From Culex pipiens pallens (lineage: Eukaryota; Arthropoda; Insecta; Diptera; Culicidae): a stretch of 64,000 bases of DNA. Made by a program: the position numbers and the translations under genes. The stretch covers positions 130,237,279-130,301,278 of the forward strand of contig NC_068937.1 of NCBI RefSeq assembly GCF_016801865.2, given 5' to 3'. Of the stretch, positions 1 through 10,275 are shown one piece after another. The notes beneath the pieces are model-generated. The model saw nothing but the letters and a program-made list of their open reading frames with translations, did no database searches and had not been told where the DNA came from. Each line of letters starts with the position of its first letter. Position 1 is the stretch's first letter.

Positions 1-119
1 AAAAAAAAAACAAAAAATAATAACAAAGATTTGTTCGAAGAATAACTAAAATTGTTATTAGTCTGTTATTGCAATAACAATCCAATAACAAAAAATTCAT
101 AACGACAAATAACAAATCT
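1..119 (+). mobile_element. GTTATT-word MITE, 3' part, cut by window edge
   Basis: This matches the 3' half of the complete copy at 11036-11495, including the reiterated AATAAC/GTTATT words. The match stops at 119 and resumes at 2645 with the expected next bases, so one copy appears to be split by about 2.5 kb. Upstream sequence lies outside the window. The family has CCCGRGCAGACGG ends and a TA target duplication, judged from the nested copies at 34.4-35.9 kb. Confidence 0.75.
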
Positions 120-430
120 ATATATATAAAAAATTTCGATGGTTTTGTTCGAACGCGAATCAGTTCAATACGGAGCGTCGGATCGAGGTGCTCTTTGTTG
201 CGTTGGGTTCGTATAAGCCCAAGGAAGGTTTTTACGCTAATAAGTTGACACTTTGGCCACTCTGGTCCCGAATCCGGAACACCTGCCGATTGTATGGGAA
301 ACGGTTCAAAAAAAGAAATTATGATCATAGGAGGCGTCAAGATAAGTTCAAAGAAAAAAAAAATACAAAATGTCAAAAGGTGTAATGTTTCATGTAGTGA
401 GTGAAAAGGAAAAAAGTTTAAAAAAAGCCG
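120..430. other. GC-richer block inside the split MITE, unidentified
   Basis: About 170 bases near 150-300 are clearly richer in G+C than the A-rich surroundings. They begin after a short TATATA run. I suspect the edge of a retroelement or other repeat, but no coding motif, terminal repeat or internal promoter can be shown. The short open frame here (188-385) has no recognisable domain. Confidence 0.3.
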
Positions 431-1340
431 CAAAGTTTAATTTAGTGGTATAGTTGTGAGTATTGACGAATAAGTAAAAATATTAAAAAATTATCATTTA
501 TTTTAGATTTGAGAAGAAAAAATAAGAAAAATAAGTCCGGACAAATGCAATGCAAATAAGGAAGAAAATGGCTGAATACGACATAAAAATGATAAGGAAA
601 TGGAAACATTGTCTGGAACAAACAAACTAAAAAATAGAAATGGAAAAAAGGTTACGAAAAAAAAACATGACGGGAAATTAAAATCGAAATAAACAAAAAT
701 GTAAAAAAAGAAGAAGCCATTTAAATTATCAAAAAAGGTAGGATAAAAAAAGTTTTAAATAAACACAAAAGTGCCGGCAGAACGAAAACTATTTAAGATT
801 CTTTTTAAGAAGAATCAAATTGTTTTCTAATAAGTGATTAAAGGCCAACAGGATAGAAATATTGAAAAAAAGGTAAAAGATTACAAATAACAGATTCATT
901 TAAAAACGAAGAAAAAGGATTGAAAATGCAAATAAGCTTTTAGAGAGTAAATAAAGTAAAAAGACAGTGTCCTATTTTTGCAAAAGCTTAACATTTCGTA
1001 ACGTTACAACGTAGACTTTTAAAAAAGGTGCGTAGAAACAACACGAAAAAACTCAATGCTGTATCTTTGCGAAAAATTTAAAAAAAAATGATCTACTCAC
1101 GTGCATTTGACAAGAAATTAATCATATTTTCAGGATATGACCAGCTTAAAAGAATGGTTACTGTCCACCGGAGATTTTTGGGGTTTCCAGAGGTGGTATC
1201 GAAGAGAATTTCAGCTGACTGAGGTGAATGATATAAATCTTTAGATTTTTATAAAAGTTGGTTTAGAAGCATTTCACTTTGTGGAATCCAATCACAACAT
1301 CTATTTTGCCAAGTGCAATTATTTTAATAAACTACCGTCC
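431..1340. other. A-rich, strand-asymmetric DNA
   Basis: Non-coding sequence in which the + strand is strongly enriched in A over T, with many AAAAAAG-like runs. I see no genes and no terminal repeats. It continues past the elements at 1341-1697 to 2644. Confidence 0.5.
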
Positions 1341-1697
1341 ACACATACCGAAATTTGCTCAGAATTAGATTCTGAGTCGATATGCAACGTTAAGGTGGAC
1401 CTACACAGAAAATAATATGTGAATTTACTCGACACGGAAAAATGAATCACATGTAACCTCAGTTGATGTAAACTTGAGATTAGACGTAAACGGTTGAATC
1501 ACACGTAATAACATGTTTTTACGTATAATTTGTTGCTAATTTACAACAAATTGCATTTAAATTAAAATGATTAACGACGTGCAAAAGTGTTACATCATAA
1601 ATGATGTAACATTTGGAAATATTTTTTTGTGTGTAGGAGGTCAAATAAAGATGTTAATTTTCGAGTGATTTAAGAAAAACCTCATTAGAAAGGCAAA
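1341..1697 (+). mobile_element. 3' part of a 'GAGGAAGGCAAA' element
   Basis: It carries the block CTGAGTCGATATG, then a GGTGGACCTAGGAGGTC-like stretch and TTCGAGTGATTT, also seen near the 3' ends of the elements at 44469-45208 and 55662-56288. It is decayed and lacks the 5' end. It is interrupted by the MITE at 1404-1633. Comparison with the 45.1-kb copy gives the empty site around the TA target. Confidence 0.6.
1404..1633. mobile_element. CACAGAAAA MITE with TA target duplication
   Basis: The left end CACAGAAAATA and right end TATTTTTTTGTGTG are inverted and flanked by TA at 1402-1403 and 1634-1635. The interior repeats GTAAAC/GATGTAA/TTACATC-like words. The host copy without the insertion, near 45130, reads GGTCTAGGAGGTC, which supports a simple TA insertion. 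Length is 230 bp with no coding capacity. TA duplications are typical of Tc1/mariner-type MITEs. The superfamily is an inference. Confidence 0.75.
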
Positions 1698-2644
1698 ACT
1701 CACAATTAGCCCACTTTTCTCACAAAAGTGCAGACAGTAAGAAAATAAAGAACTTGCAGTTTTTGCTCTAGATTGAACTCTTACAGGTTCGTAAATAATC
1801 AAAATTGAAAAAAAGTGAAAAATGAAAAAAAATGCAAAGAAATGGAATTTTAAATGCAAAGCTGCTTTTTAAGAAGAAAAAAAGAAGCTTAAGAAAAAGA
1901 AATTCTATTTAAAAGTAAAAATAAAAAATAAAATAAAAAAGGAGCGATGAGTGAAATAAAAAGAAATTTTGGAATGAGTTAGGAAAAACAAACGCCGTAC
2001 ACTGTTGAGAAATTATTTAAATAAGTTTTGAAAATTGAAATTTCAAAATGAAAACAGTTAGGTAAAAAAAAAACAATTAACTTTGATATAACTAGCACGC
2101 ATTAAAACACTTTTAAAAAAGCAGCAATTTGCTGAACTAAAACTTTATCAACATTCAAAACTTTGCAAAATTAACATGAACATTTGTCGGTTTTCACAAG
2201 CTTACGTTCAGCCAGAAAATAATCTCAACTCACTGGATATCACAACGTCTTGCATTTTTCCGTCCATCGAAACTTTAACAGGCAAAATTAAATAAAAAAA
2301 AAGAAAAGACAAACTTGCAAAACAAATTTCAACAAATGCCAAAACATTCTAAAAAAACAAACACAATGAAATCAAAAATTGTTCTTAGCAAAAACAAAAA
2401 AAAAAGATATAAATGTCAACACAAAATTCCGTACAAACGCAAAATCGAGGTAAAAATCCGTACAAAAATCCAGTCGGACAAAAATACTCGAGAGATTCAA
2501 AAATCCTTATGGTAAGAATAAAATCCGTACAGTAACAGAGAAACAGAACAAATAGAGTAACAGAAAAAAAAAATAGACAATCTACTGCTAACTTGAAACA
2601 AACTAAAAAAAGGGCAGGACGAAGTTTGCCGGGAAAAGCTTGTA
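1698..2644. other. A-rich DNA, no gene seen
   Basis: A-rich sequence with poly-A runs. Short open frames (for example 2315-2515 on + and 2385-2660 on -) are low-complexity lysine- or phenylalanine-rich strings and are not credible genes. It ends where the split GTTATT MITE resumes at 2645. Confidence 0.5.
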
Positions 2645-2730
2645 TTGTTATAAATAACATAAAATGTTATTGGCCTAGTATTTTCAAATATCAAAAAATG
2701 TTATTCCCAAGTTATTTCCGTCTGCTCGGG
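2645..2730 (+). mobile_element. GTTATT-word MITE, 3' terminus
   Basis: It continues the copy broken at 119 and ends in the family terminus CCGTCTGCTCGGG. The flank is TA at 2731-2732, as expected for a TA-duplicating element. Confidence 0.75.
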
Positions 2731-2749
2731 TAACCCATTTTGAAATGTA

Positions 2750-2969
2750 CACAGAAAAAAAAAACATGGTAATATTACATCTGGGAAGGGTTACATCTTT
2801 TATATCAGAAAAAAAGGTGTAATTTTACCTCTATAAATGTGTAATTTAACCACTTTTCTGGTGTAATGCCACTTTTTCAGTCTAAATTGAGGTAAAATTA
2901 CATCATAAAAGAGGTAATATTCAACCTTCCAAAATTACAGCTTCCAAATTTACATTATTTTTTACTGTG
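2750..2969. mobile_element. CACAGAAAA MITE rich in GTAATWTTAC words
   Basis: CACAGAAAAA at the left and TTTACTGTG at the right are flanked by TA at 2748-2749 and 2970-2971. The 220-bp interior repeats TTACATC, GTGTAAT and GGTAATATT words in both orientations. The copy at 22874-23575 shares the ends and the AACCTTCCAAAATT stretch. It is non-autonomous. Confidence 0.8.
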
Positions 2970-2971
2970 TA

Positions 2972-4716
2972 GGTCATGATTTTTAAATCTGAAAATATTT
3001 TTTTCAGGAGGTTGAGAAATTTAATAAATATTTTTTTTTTAATTCTATGCAAGGCAATGATTGGTTTAAAAATGTCAAAAAATAAAGGATTTTTTCAGTT
3101 TTCAGTTCACATCCATATTACACATGCTTGAGATTTCCTAAACTACCCCCGAGTATCATAAACGTGACAACAAACCGTCTGTTGACCCCGGCCATGGATC
3201 AACATAACACTTCCCAAATACCACAATGGATCTGTTTTCATCGTTCCTGGGGTGAACCACACGAATTCCGTCTATCACACATCCCAAGATCTGCCACAGC
3301 TTCCAACAACCGAACAAAAAAAAAAAAGGAATCTGCTCCCATTTTGGGTGCCTCTCCATAATGTTTGTGTGGACCGGAGCCTGCTGCTGACCAACAACAT
3401 CGGCATTGATTAAATCCTCATCAGTCAGCAGAAAGCTTTCCGGGACGTATGGGGGGGCCAAAAAAGCTTTATGCTTGGCTTCTACCAAATACCCCCGTCT
3501 TTGTGGTTCCATCAAGTTGATCAGAAAAACACGACATTCATCTTCCCATTTGTGAACAATCACTTAATTTGCTTCCACATGTTCCGTGCGGCCACAAAAC
3601 GAACCCAACCAACCCCAAACCGAGATTCCGACTCCCGGCACAGTACAGGACAGACTAAATATGGATGCCGCTGGAAGGATGCCACATGTTAGGGTGGTGC
3701 GAGTTCATCAAGATTTTCCCCCCCTCATCCCTTCTCACAGAACTTAAGGGGGAGAGAAACAATACCGAAATCGTGTGGTTGACCAAGAATTTCCCAGCGT
3801 TTAAGTTCATCAAGAAGAAAGTGACCGACCACCAGCCATCCAGCCAGCCACCATCATCATCAAACGGAATAGCTCTGATTAAGGGCTGAGGCTCCTGCTG
3901 TGAGTTTGGCTCACGAAATTTCGTACTTATGGACTGCGTCCGACTGGATGGGGCAAAAGTTCTAGGAAAAAAGGAAAATGCTGTTTGCCAGGATGCTTCC
4001 TGGATGAATTACATGGGCATGAAGTGATTTGTGAAACGAATTAGGTGATGAATCTATTTACTTGCTCGACCCTTAAAAGGTTCCATTTTTCTGTACGTGA
4101 TGGGGGTTGGAACGATTTGTGAGGGTTCTAGTCTGGTTATTCACTGGATATGCACTGGAGATCCAGTAGCTGTTACCGGAAGTGTTGCTCATTTTCCATA
4201 GTTGATACTGGGAAAATGGCTCTAAAGCCTTCTGTAAAACAATCAACAATCAGTAAAATTACCGTAGAAGCGTTTCGATATCTAAAATCAAATTTATGCG
4301 TTCTTATGGTTCTGATGAACTATCTGCCATGTTAGAAGTTGATAATTTTAATGAGTAACACGACAAATAATTAAATATTCAAACCAGCTTCTCATTTTGG
4401 TGACAAATTCAATAAATTGTATTTTGTTTCCTCTGAATTACGTTAGAAATCTCAATAAAGGATTTTGAGATAATTATTTTACCAAGTTATTTAATTTTGT
4501 TTTTTGAATATTTTGTAGTAAATTTCCTCAAAATTAAGAAAATTCTGATTGTTTTGATATTTTTTTGAGATCAATCAAGGATGACTGTTTAACATGGATT
4601 TTTCGCAAAGTTTCTATTGTTCATGAAAAAATATTATAATAATTATAAAGTGAAACTTCTACAATTTGCCAAAGAAATATTTGTTGGAATCAAAATTATT
4701 TTTTTCTTCAAGTGAG
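2972..4716. other. Mostly unique DNA, GC-richer at 3.1-4.2 kb
   Basis: No repeat matches within the window. 3.1-3.9 kb has near-balanced composition and open frames of up to 135 codons on the minus strand (3156-3563). These lack a recognisable domain, and a poly-A tract (about 3315-3327) falls inside the frame. It could be conserved non-coding sequence or part of an unrecognised exon. From about 4380 the sequence turns AT-rich. Confidence 0.35.
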
Positions 4717-4718
4717 TA

Positions 4719-5134
4719 AGGCTGGTACAAATTTTATTTAAAGTTTTTGTCCCCCCCCCTCCCCCATCAAAGTTGTCCCAAAAAAAATATTTTTCAAAAA
4801 ACTTAAAAATTTCAATGGAAATTTAAGTGCAATCAGATAAAATTGATTTAAAATGCATTCCCCCGCCGTAAAAATCATTTTTAGCATGTTTGGGTTGATT
4901 TTAACATCCTTGGAATTTTTGAAAATTTTCGATGTTTAGTATCGCAAAATGTTTTTTTTTCGCCATATTTTTTTTTGTTTTCGTCAAATCTTACTTTTTT
5001 AACTAACTTAACTACTGTAAAATCCATTTTAAAACACTTTTTGCATTCAAATGTTGAGACTATGACTTGTTGTTTCAATTTTTATAGAGCCAGAGGCAGG
5101 GGACAAAAATTTTGAAAACTATTTGCATCGGCCT
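4719..5134. mobile_element. AGGCYGRTRCAAA-ended MITE
   Basis: The left end AGGCTGGTACAAATTTT, followed by AAAGTTTTTGTCCCC, is mirrored at the right by GGGGACAAAAATTTT then ATTTGCATCGGCCT, giving terminal inverted repeats of about 40 bp with mismatches. TA precedes the left end. The interior is AT-rich and non-coding. A second, incomplete member ends near 11855 (TTTGTACCAGCCT). Confidence 0.65.
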
Positions 5135-5319
5135 AATTAATTTTTATCCCATCACCCATGAAAAGTTTTGAAGGTCGTATTTTTAAAGGCGGAGTCAGTG
5201 GCTTTTTATTAACCTAAATGTTAACATGTTAAGAGCGAGTTTTTTGTTGTAATTTTGAATTTGATTGGAAAAAATACCATTTAGAATGAATTAAAATATT
5301 ATTTAGCATTTTGTCGGAT

Positions 5320-5964
5320 TATGGGTAAAACAGGTATTCGCCTACTTGATACAGCATTTGACGTATTGAACACAGGGTATGAAAAATCTAACTTTTTTTC
5401 AGAAATGTGTTATTTAATTATTTTCTTAATCAAATTCATAACTCCAACTTCTCAATCTAATGAACAATTTCCTGAGGATTCCGAATATGTCAAAATTGAG
5501 ACCAAAAAGTGCCGCTATGGAGGCCTATTGGGAAAAAACTAACGATGTAAAATGTTTGTTATAGAAAAATCGTAAAACTATGAGAAAAACTGCGATTTGC
5601 CAAAAAGTTAATACCGTAGGCTTATAGTCCATGAAATTCCCTAACTTTTGACCTATAGGAGTATGGTTGTTGGAGGCTGTTGCAAAAAGTTATTAAGATT
5701 TTAAATAAATCCATTTTTAACAGTAATTTGCAAAAGCTATGAGAAAAAGTCAAACCAATCCTGGATGTCTATAGTACATTTTAAAGGGCTTCAAAAGACC
5801 ATTCGAATTCATATAAGAGAGTTGGAATTGATGAAGTTTTACGGAAATGCGAGCAATTTTAAGATTTTTTATGTTTTTTTGACCTCAAACTTCGAAGCCC
5901 GTTTTACCCCATTTCTCTTTGTCGTAGAGGGCTCATATTTGGCATGAGTTCATCTCTTGTATAG
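5320..5964 (-). mobile_element. Old fragment of the TAGCCTGTCCC palindromic transposon
   Basis: From about 5466 to 5964 the sequence is the diverged reverse complement of the central part (about 60.85-61.35 kb) of the 2.1-kb palindromic element at 60073-62184. The match continues at 7046-7130 after the foldback insertion and picks up again for a few bases after 8317. It has no outer ends of its own. Divergence is visibly greater than between the two arms of the 60-kb copy, suggesting an older insertion. Confidence 0.75.
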
Positions 5965-7045
5965 GGGTCATTCCAGGTCAACTGAGTACACTTTTGGACT
6001 CGACCTTCACCGATTTGGACCAAACTTGGAGGGAACGTTCATCTATCGATAGTTAACAGAAATCCCAAGTTTGGTGCTGATTGGACCATCCCTCTATTTT
6101 TAGCACCGCCCTCTTTTTTGACGATTTTCAAAAAAACTTTTTTTTCTTTTAATCATAACTTTGCAACTATTTGAGCAAAATACTTTCTACAGGTTGCATT
6201 TTATAGAAAATTGTCCAAGGAATTCGATAAAAATAAAATTTTAACCCTTAAATGCCCACTAATGTTATATTTTAATGTTTCCAGTAATAACATTCAGTTT
6301 TGACCAATTCCTTATATTTTTATTAGTTTTATTTTATCACCATCGTATTCTCCGGACAATTTTACATAATAATCAATGTAGACCTCAAACTAAAATGAAC
6401 TATTGGCGAGATACAGCGATTTTACTGAAAAAAGTTTGTTTTTGCGCATCACTCGGAATTACATGATGTACTTTTCAACAAAAAAGGTGGAATCCCGCAT
6501 AGTTCGGCTTTTATATGTGAGAAACTTATTTCGGATTTGAATTCATATAACAGAGTGCAGCGTAAAATAATACTTTTTTCAGTTAAATCGCTGTATCTCA
6601 CCAATAGTTCATTTTAGTTTGAGGTCTACATTGATTATTATGTAAAATTGTTCGGGGAACACGATGGTGATAAAATAAAACAAATAAAAAAATAAGGAAT
6701 TGGTCAAAACTGAATTTTAATACTTAAAACGTTAAAATATAATACTAGTGGGCATTTAAGGGTTAAAATTTTATTTTTTATCGAATTTATTGGACAATTT
6801 CCTATAAAATGCAACCTGTAGAAAGTCCTTTGCTCAAATAGTTGCAAAGTTATGATTAAAAAAAAAAAAAAAGTTTTTTCGAAAATCGTCAAAAAAGAGG
6901 GCGGTGCCAAAAATAGAGGGATGGCCCAATCAGCACCAAACTTGGGATTTCTGTTAACTATCGATAGATGACCGTTAACTCCAAGTTTGGTCCAAATCGG
7001 TGAAGGTCGAGTCCAAAAGTGTACTCAGTTGACCTGGAATGACCC
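5965..7045. mobile_element. 1.08-kb foldback element, GGGTCATTC ends, ATAG duplication
   Basis: The two halves are near-complete inverted repeats of about 500 bp around a centre near 6510. The ends read GGGTCATTCCAGGTCAACTG and its complement. ATAG flanks both sides (5961-5964, 7046-7049). The empty site is seen in the related host near 61397 (GTATAGACAAAC), so a 4-bp duplication is directly supported. There is no coding capacity. Its ends resemble those at 17222-17714 and 43283-44431. Confidence 0.88.
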
Positions 7046-7130
7046 ATAGACAAACAAACCCTGAAAGTTTCATCCAAATCGGAGCACCTCAATACGACCT
7101 CTAGAACAAACCGAGCAGAATCTACAAATA
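7046..7130 (-). mobile_element. Continuation of the old TAGCCTGTCCC-family fragment
   Basis: The bases from ATAGACAAACAAAC to TCTACAAATA match the reverse complement of 60785-60860. The next element is inserted at 7131. Host bases CTGCCTCTTA resume at 8319, matching 61483-61492, so the original order can be reconstructed by removing 7131-8316 and one TA. Confidence 0.75.
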
Positions 7131-8316
7131 GGGGAAAGTGGGGCAAGTGTAACAAGCTAAGAAATGCTCGTTATAACTCATTTAAAACGTTAAGAAATCT
7201 GTCGGATTTTTTTATAATCATCTTATTCCAAGTCTTGACTAAGACTTTGATAGAACAAGTTTTCAAAAAATCCTGTTTTTTTAATGTAAAAAATTGATTT
7301 TAAAATTTTTGATTTTCCGTTCGTTCTACTCAACTAGTGGGGCAAGACGAACAACCCGTTGGGGCAAGAGGAACAATGCATGAAAAAACATGTTAATTTG
7401 CTAACAATTGAACTGTTATCACTTAGATACATCAGATTAGAATGTATTTTAAAGGTTTCTTCAATTTTTAGATTAAATAATATTATTTTACTATAAATTT
7501 GATCGTTTTTACGAAAAAAAAATTACTTAGATGATAAATAGTAAATTTTCATAATATCACTATATTTTGTGTGGACAATTTTTTTTATCAACTGTTTATC
7601 AGTTTTTAAGTACTTTTATGTATTTATTTCCCAATAAAATATGTTGTTACAGCAATTCGTAATTTTTTCCATACTAAAAATCCATATGGTACACTTGCCC
7701 CACCTGAACAAGATTTTTAAAAAGCTCTCAACAAAAATAACCAAAGGTTTAATCATACTTTATAATAGGTGCAAGTCATTGATAGTCATTGACTGGACTT
7801 ACAATCCAGAGGTCGCTGGTTCGAATCCCGCGGCGGGCGCTCTAAAATTCTTTGTGTAAATATGGGTATTCAGCTCCGTTCCTCCGTGCCATACTTTCAT
7901 ACACTTAGGAGCCCAGGGCGGCGAAGTCCTTGTAGATAAAAAGGAAGACACTAGTGGTTGGTACTAGCAATGGTGGCCGACAGCTATAAAGTCAACTTCG
8001 TTTTTTTCGTTCATTGATAGGGACACTACTGATCTAGGAAACATAGCATTTTGATAAAATGAGCCTTAAAACGAACCCTAAGCCTTATTTTGTACTTTCC
8101 AAAAAATATAAGAAAACTAAGGTTTTGACAAAAACTTCATTCAATCTTATGCCCCATACCGTTTACGTCGTTTTGGCGGTTATGTGGTAGTAGAATCAGC
8201 TAATTGCATTGCTAGCAACAATTCCTCATACTGGAAATAATCAAAAGTGTAAAAATTACGGCCGTACGAGCGATTGTTCCTCTTGCCCCATATGGTCGTC
8301 TTGCCCCACCTTCCCC
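7131..8316. mobile_element. GGGGAAAG TIR element with TA duplication
   Basis: Ends are GGGGAAAGTGGGGCAAG and the complement of GGGGAAGGTGGGGCAAG, flanked by TA at 7129-7130 and 8317-8318. Subterminal copies of TGGGGCAAG-WGNAACAA occur at about 7337 and 7361 and in reverse at about 8277 and 8300, which could be transposase-binding repeats. The empty site is visible in the host family near 61480. A SINE sits inside (7786-8010). No transposase frame is present. Confidence 0.85.
7786..8010 (+). mobile_element. tRNA-derived SINE, 5'-truncated, 10-bp target duplication
   Basis: It shares almost its whole length with the SINE at 47158-47408. TCATTGATAG flanks it exactly at 7776-7785 and 8011-8020. 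The head retains an anticodon-like arm (CTGGA and TCCAG closing a 7-base loop) and a B box GGTTCGAATCC at about 7819, but the A-box part is missing, so this copy should not be transcribed by Pol III from its own promoter. The 3' end is a T run on the same strand as the B box, resembling a Pol III terminator rather than a poly-A tail. Confidence 0.88.
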
Positions 8317-8318
8317 TA

Positions 8319-8457
8319 CTGCCTCTTAAGCTTAATGTTAACACTCCATAGGTCGCCTTCTCTAAGGTGTCAAATCAATCGAATCCAGAAGGGACAAAAT
8401 TACCAGTTGTGTTGGTCCGGCCGGGATTTGAACTCCGATCTACCGCTTAATTATATA
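8319..8457 (-). mobile_element. tRNA-related SINE-like fragment
   Basis: On the minus strand a B-box-like GAGTTCAAATCCC lies near 8423-8435, followed by an AT-rich body running down to about 8335. The part that would carry the A box is not seen, and the foldback element at 8458 interrupts that side. The first 12 bases or so belong to the older host. It may be a decayed SINE or tRNA fragment. No target duplication found. Confidence 0.4.
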
Positions 8458-8570
8458 CCCTTCATCAGGGGTGACATTGGGTCTGGGGGGTGAGATTGGG
8501 TCATACAAATTTCTGCATTTTTGTATGACCCAATCTCACCCCCCAGACCCAATGTCACCTCTGATGACGG
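8458..8570. mobile_element. 113-bp perfect-arm foldback MITE, copy 1
   Basis: Nearly the whole element is one hairpin. Arms of about 48 bp run from CATCAGGGGTGACATTGGG inward to GGGTCATACAAAT, around a loop of about 6-8 bases. Copy 2 at 56500-56611 is almost identical. TA lies before the left end, and the right flank is TT, probably a mutated TA. There is no room for coding sequence. Confidence 0.85.
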
Positions 8571-8693
8571 TTACTAAAATTACTTTAAACTATATATTGA
8601 ATTGAATTATGCTTTCTTATCTGTTATTTTGTCATTATTTTGTTACCAATATTTACAAGTCTTGAAATCCGAGGAATTTGACAACATTCTCAG

Positions 8694-9335
8694 GTGAGCA
8701 ATGCTCTACTAAAACCGGAATTGGATTTTATTTGTATTTATTGATTTGGCTCAAACGTTGTGGGGGCCTTCCCTATGGCCAAAGAAGCTATTTTGTGTCA
8801 TTGGTTCACCCATACAAGTCTCCTTACAAAAATGGTACATGAAAATTTCAAACAGCTGTAACTTTTGAGCGAATTTTCTGGTCAATTTGGTGTTTTAGGC
8901 AAAGTTATAGATATTGTTGAGGACTATTGAGAAAAAAATAGATACACGGAAAAAAAATAATTGTCGATTTTTTAATTAACTTTTTTTTTCACAAAAACTC
9001 AATTTCCCAAAATACGTATTTTTTGATTTTCGAGATTTTTATGAATTTTTTGAAAAACTAGTGATTTTTGGAAAAAATTAAAACTTTATACAAAAACGAT
9101 TTTGACTAAAATTTGATTATGAATAATTGAATTGGCAATCGAAAAGTACTTTACAGATTTTTTGATTAACGGCTCCGTTTTCAAGATATAGCCACCGAAA
9201 GTTTGATTTAAGCGAAATAGACGCAGTTTTTCGTTTTTTAAAAATAGTGACCTTGAGTGACCATTTCCAAAAATATTTTTTTTGAAATGTTCAGAAAAAT
9301 GGACCTCTGGTTACTGAGATACTAGTAAATCTGTG
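8694..9335 (+). mobile_element. Partial 'GAGCARTTCTCTA' element
   Basis: It begins GAGCAATGCTCTA and follows the same order as the left arm of the 58.8-kb element: CCAAAGAAGC, a TTGTGTCATTGGTTC stretch, AAACAGCTGTAAC, ACACGGAAAAA, then AATCGAAAAGTACTTTA. It stops near 9335 before the palindrome centre, so it is a one-arm, 3'-truncated copy. AT-rich, no coding. Confidence 0.7.
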
Positions 9336-9853
9336 CAAACTTGAAAATTCCATCGCCAAACACCATGGAACTACCGTGAACTCCACACTGTCCCACCGTT
9401 CGGCCGTCCCGTCCAGCAGCGGTCCAGCATCATCTTTGCGCAGCATGCACCATCCCTCACTCAAACTTGCACTCTCAGTCCAATTTCCATGCTCACACAC
9501 ACACAAACAACAACAACTGCAAGTCCCTTTTCAGCTGATAATGAATGTTCCTGCATCGACGAAACCAGCAGTGGTCGACGAGAGTGGCCATCAATTGTCC
9601 ACCGTCGGTCCAATTGTCATCACAGGCCGCGAGCGCGTCAGCAGAGTCAGCTTAGGGCACGGCCTACGGCGAGAGGGGACATTCGACAGGAAACATGTGG
9701 GCAAGGGCATGCTGGATGAGGGTCGGGCGGAGTCTGGTCCAGAACATCGCGTCAGAACGGGACGGGTAGCAGTGCGTGAAGAGCTCATCACCGCTTTCCT
9801 TCTTTTCTTTTTTTTTTGGGAGGAATCAAGCGAAACAGTACGGTTGATGTTAC

Positions 9854-9861
9854 TATAAAAG
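9854..9861 (+). promoter_or_regulatory. Possible TATA box
   Basis: TATAAAAG lies in the GC-richer island. An ACAGT at 9886-9890 puts a potential start about 34 bases downstream, and TCAGT at 9900-9904 lies about 48 bases downstream. Arthropod initiators favour TCAGT. TATA-like words are common by chance in AT-rich DNA, and no transcribed unit was identified downstream, so this is weak. Confidence 0.2.
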
Positions 9862-10211
9862 TCCAATTGAGATGAAATCTAGTAAACAGTACGGCTTAAT
9901 CAGTAGTGGCGGAACGACGTGGCGCGCGCAGCTCCGTCCATCACGGATGTACAACGAAAGTGTTCGTGTGTGTGTGTGTGTGTTTTGTGTGCTTGTATTG
10001 GTGCTGGCAGGAATCGGTTGGAATCGTTATCAATTCAGCGATGCTGCTGCAGTCGTGATTTGTGCCGGCACAGTTGAGACTGTAAATCAGAGCCCGAGTG
10101 ACACAGTGTAGAAAGAGTGGTTGAAGGAATTCAAGCTGATCGTGTCACGAGAGATCCTATCCTAGCAGATCAGCATCAGATCAGCGGATGATAAGAATTC
10201 TTTACTAAGTA

Positions 10212-10275
10212 CTAGTGCCGCAGGAGAGATTTGAACCCCTGCTGCCCAAGTGCTTATCGAAGAGTTCCACTCGTA
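10212..10275 (-). other. tRNA-like fragment with B-box motif
   Basis: On the minus strand GGGGTTCAAATCTC resembles a T-arm and B box, and TACGAGTGG upstream of it is a poor A box at roughly tRNA spacing. The acceptor ends do not pair convincingly. It is likely a relic of a SINE head or tRNA pseudogene. Adjacent DNA gives no SINE body. Confidence 0.3.

Noticed and set aside
3156..3563. 135-codon minus-strand frame
   Set aside because: Reasonable composition, but no recognised domain, and it contains a phenylalanine run from a poly-A tract. I could not find supporting splice or start context.
9376..9858. 160-codon + frame
   Set aside because: Ser/His-rich, with a (CA)-derived stretch and a terminal Phe run. 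A minus-strand frame overlaps it, so it is more like a GC-rich non-coding island.
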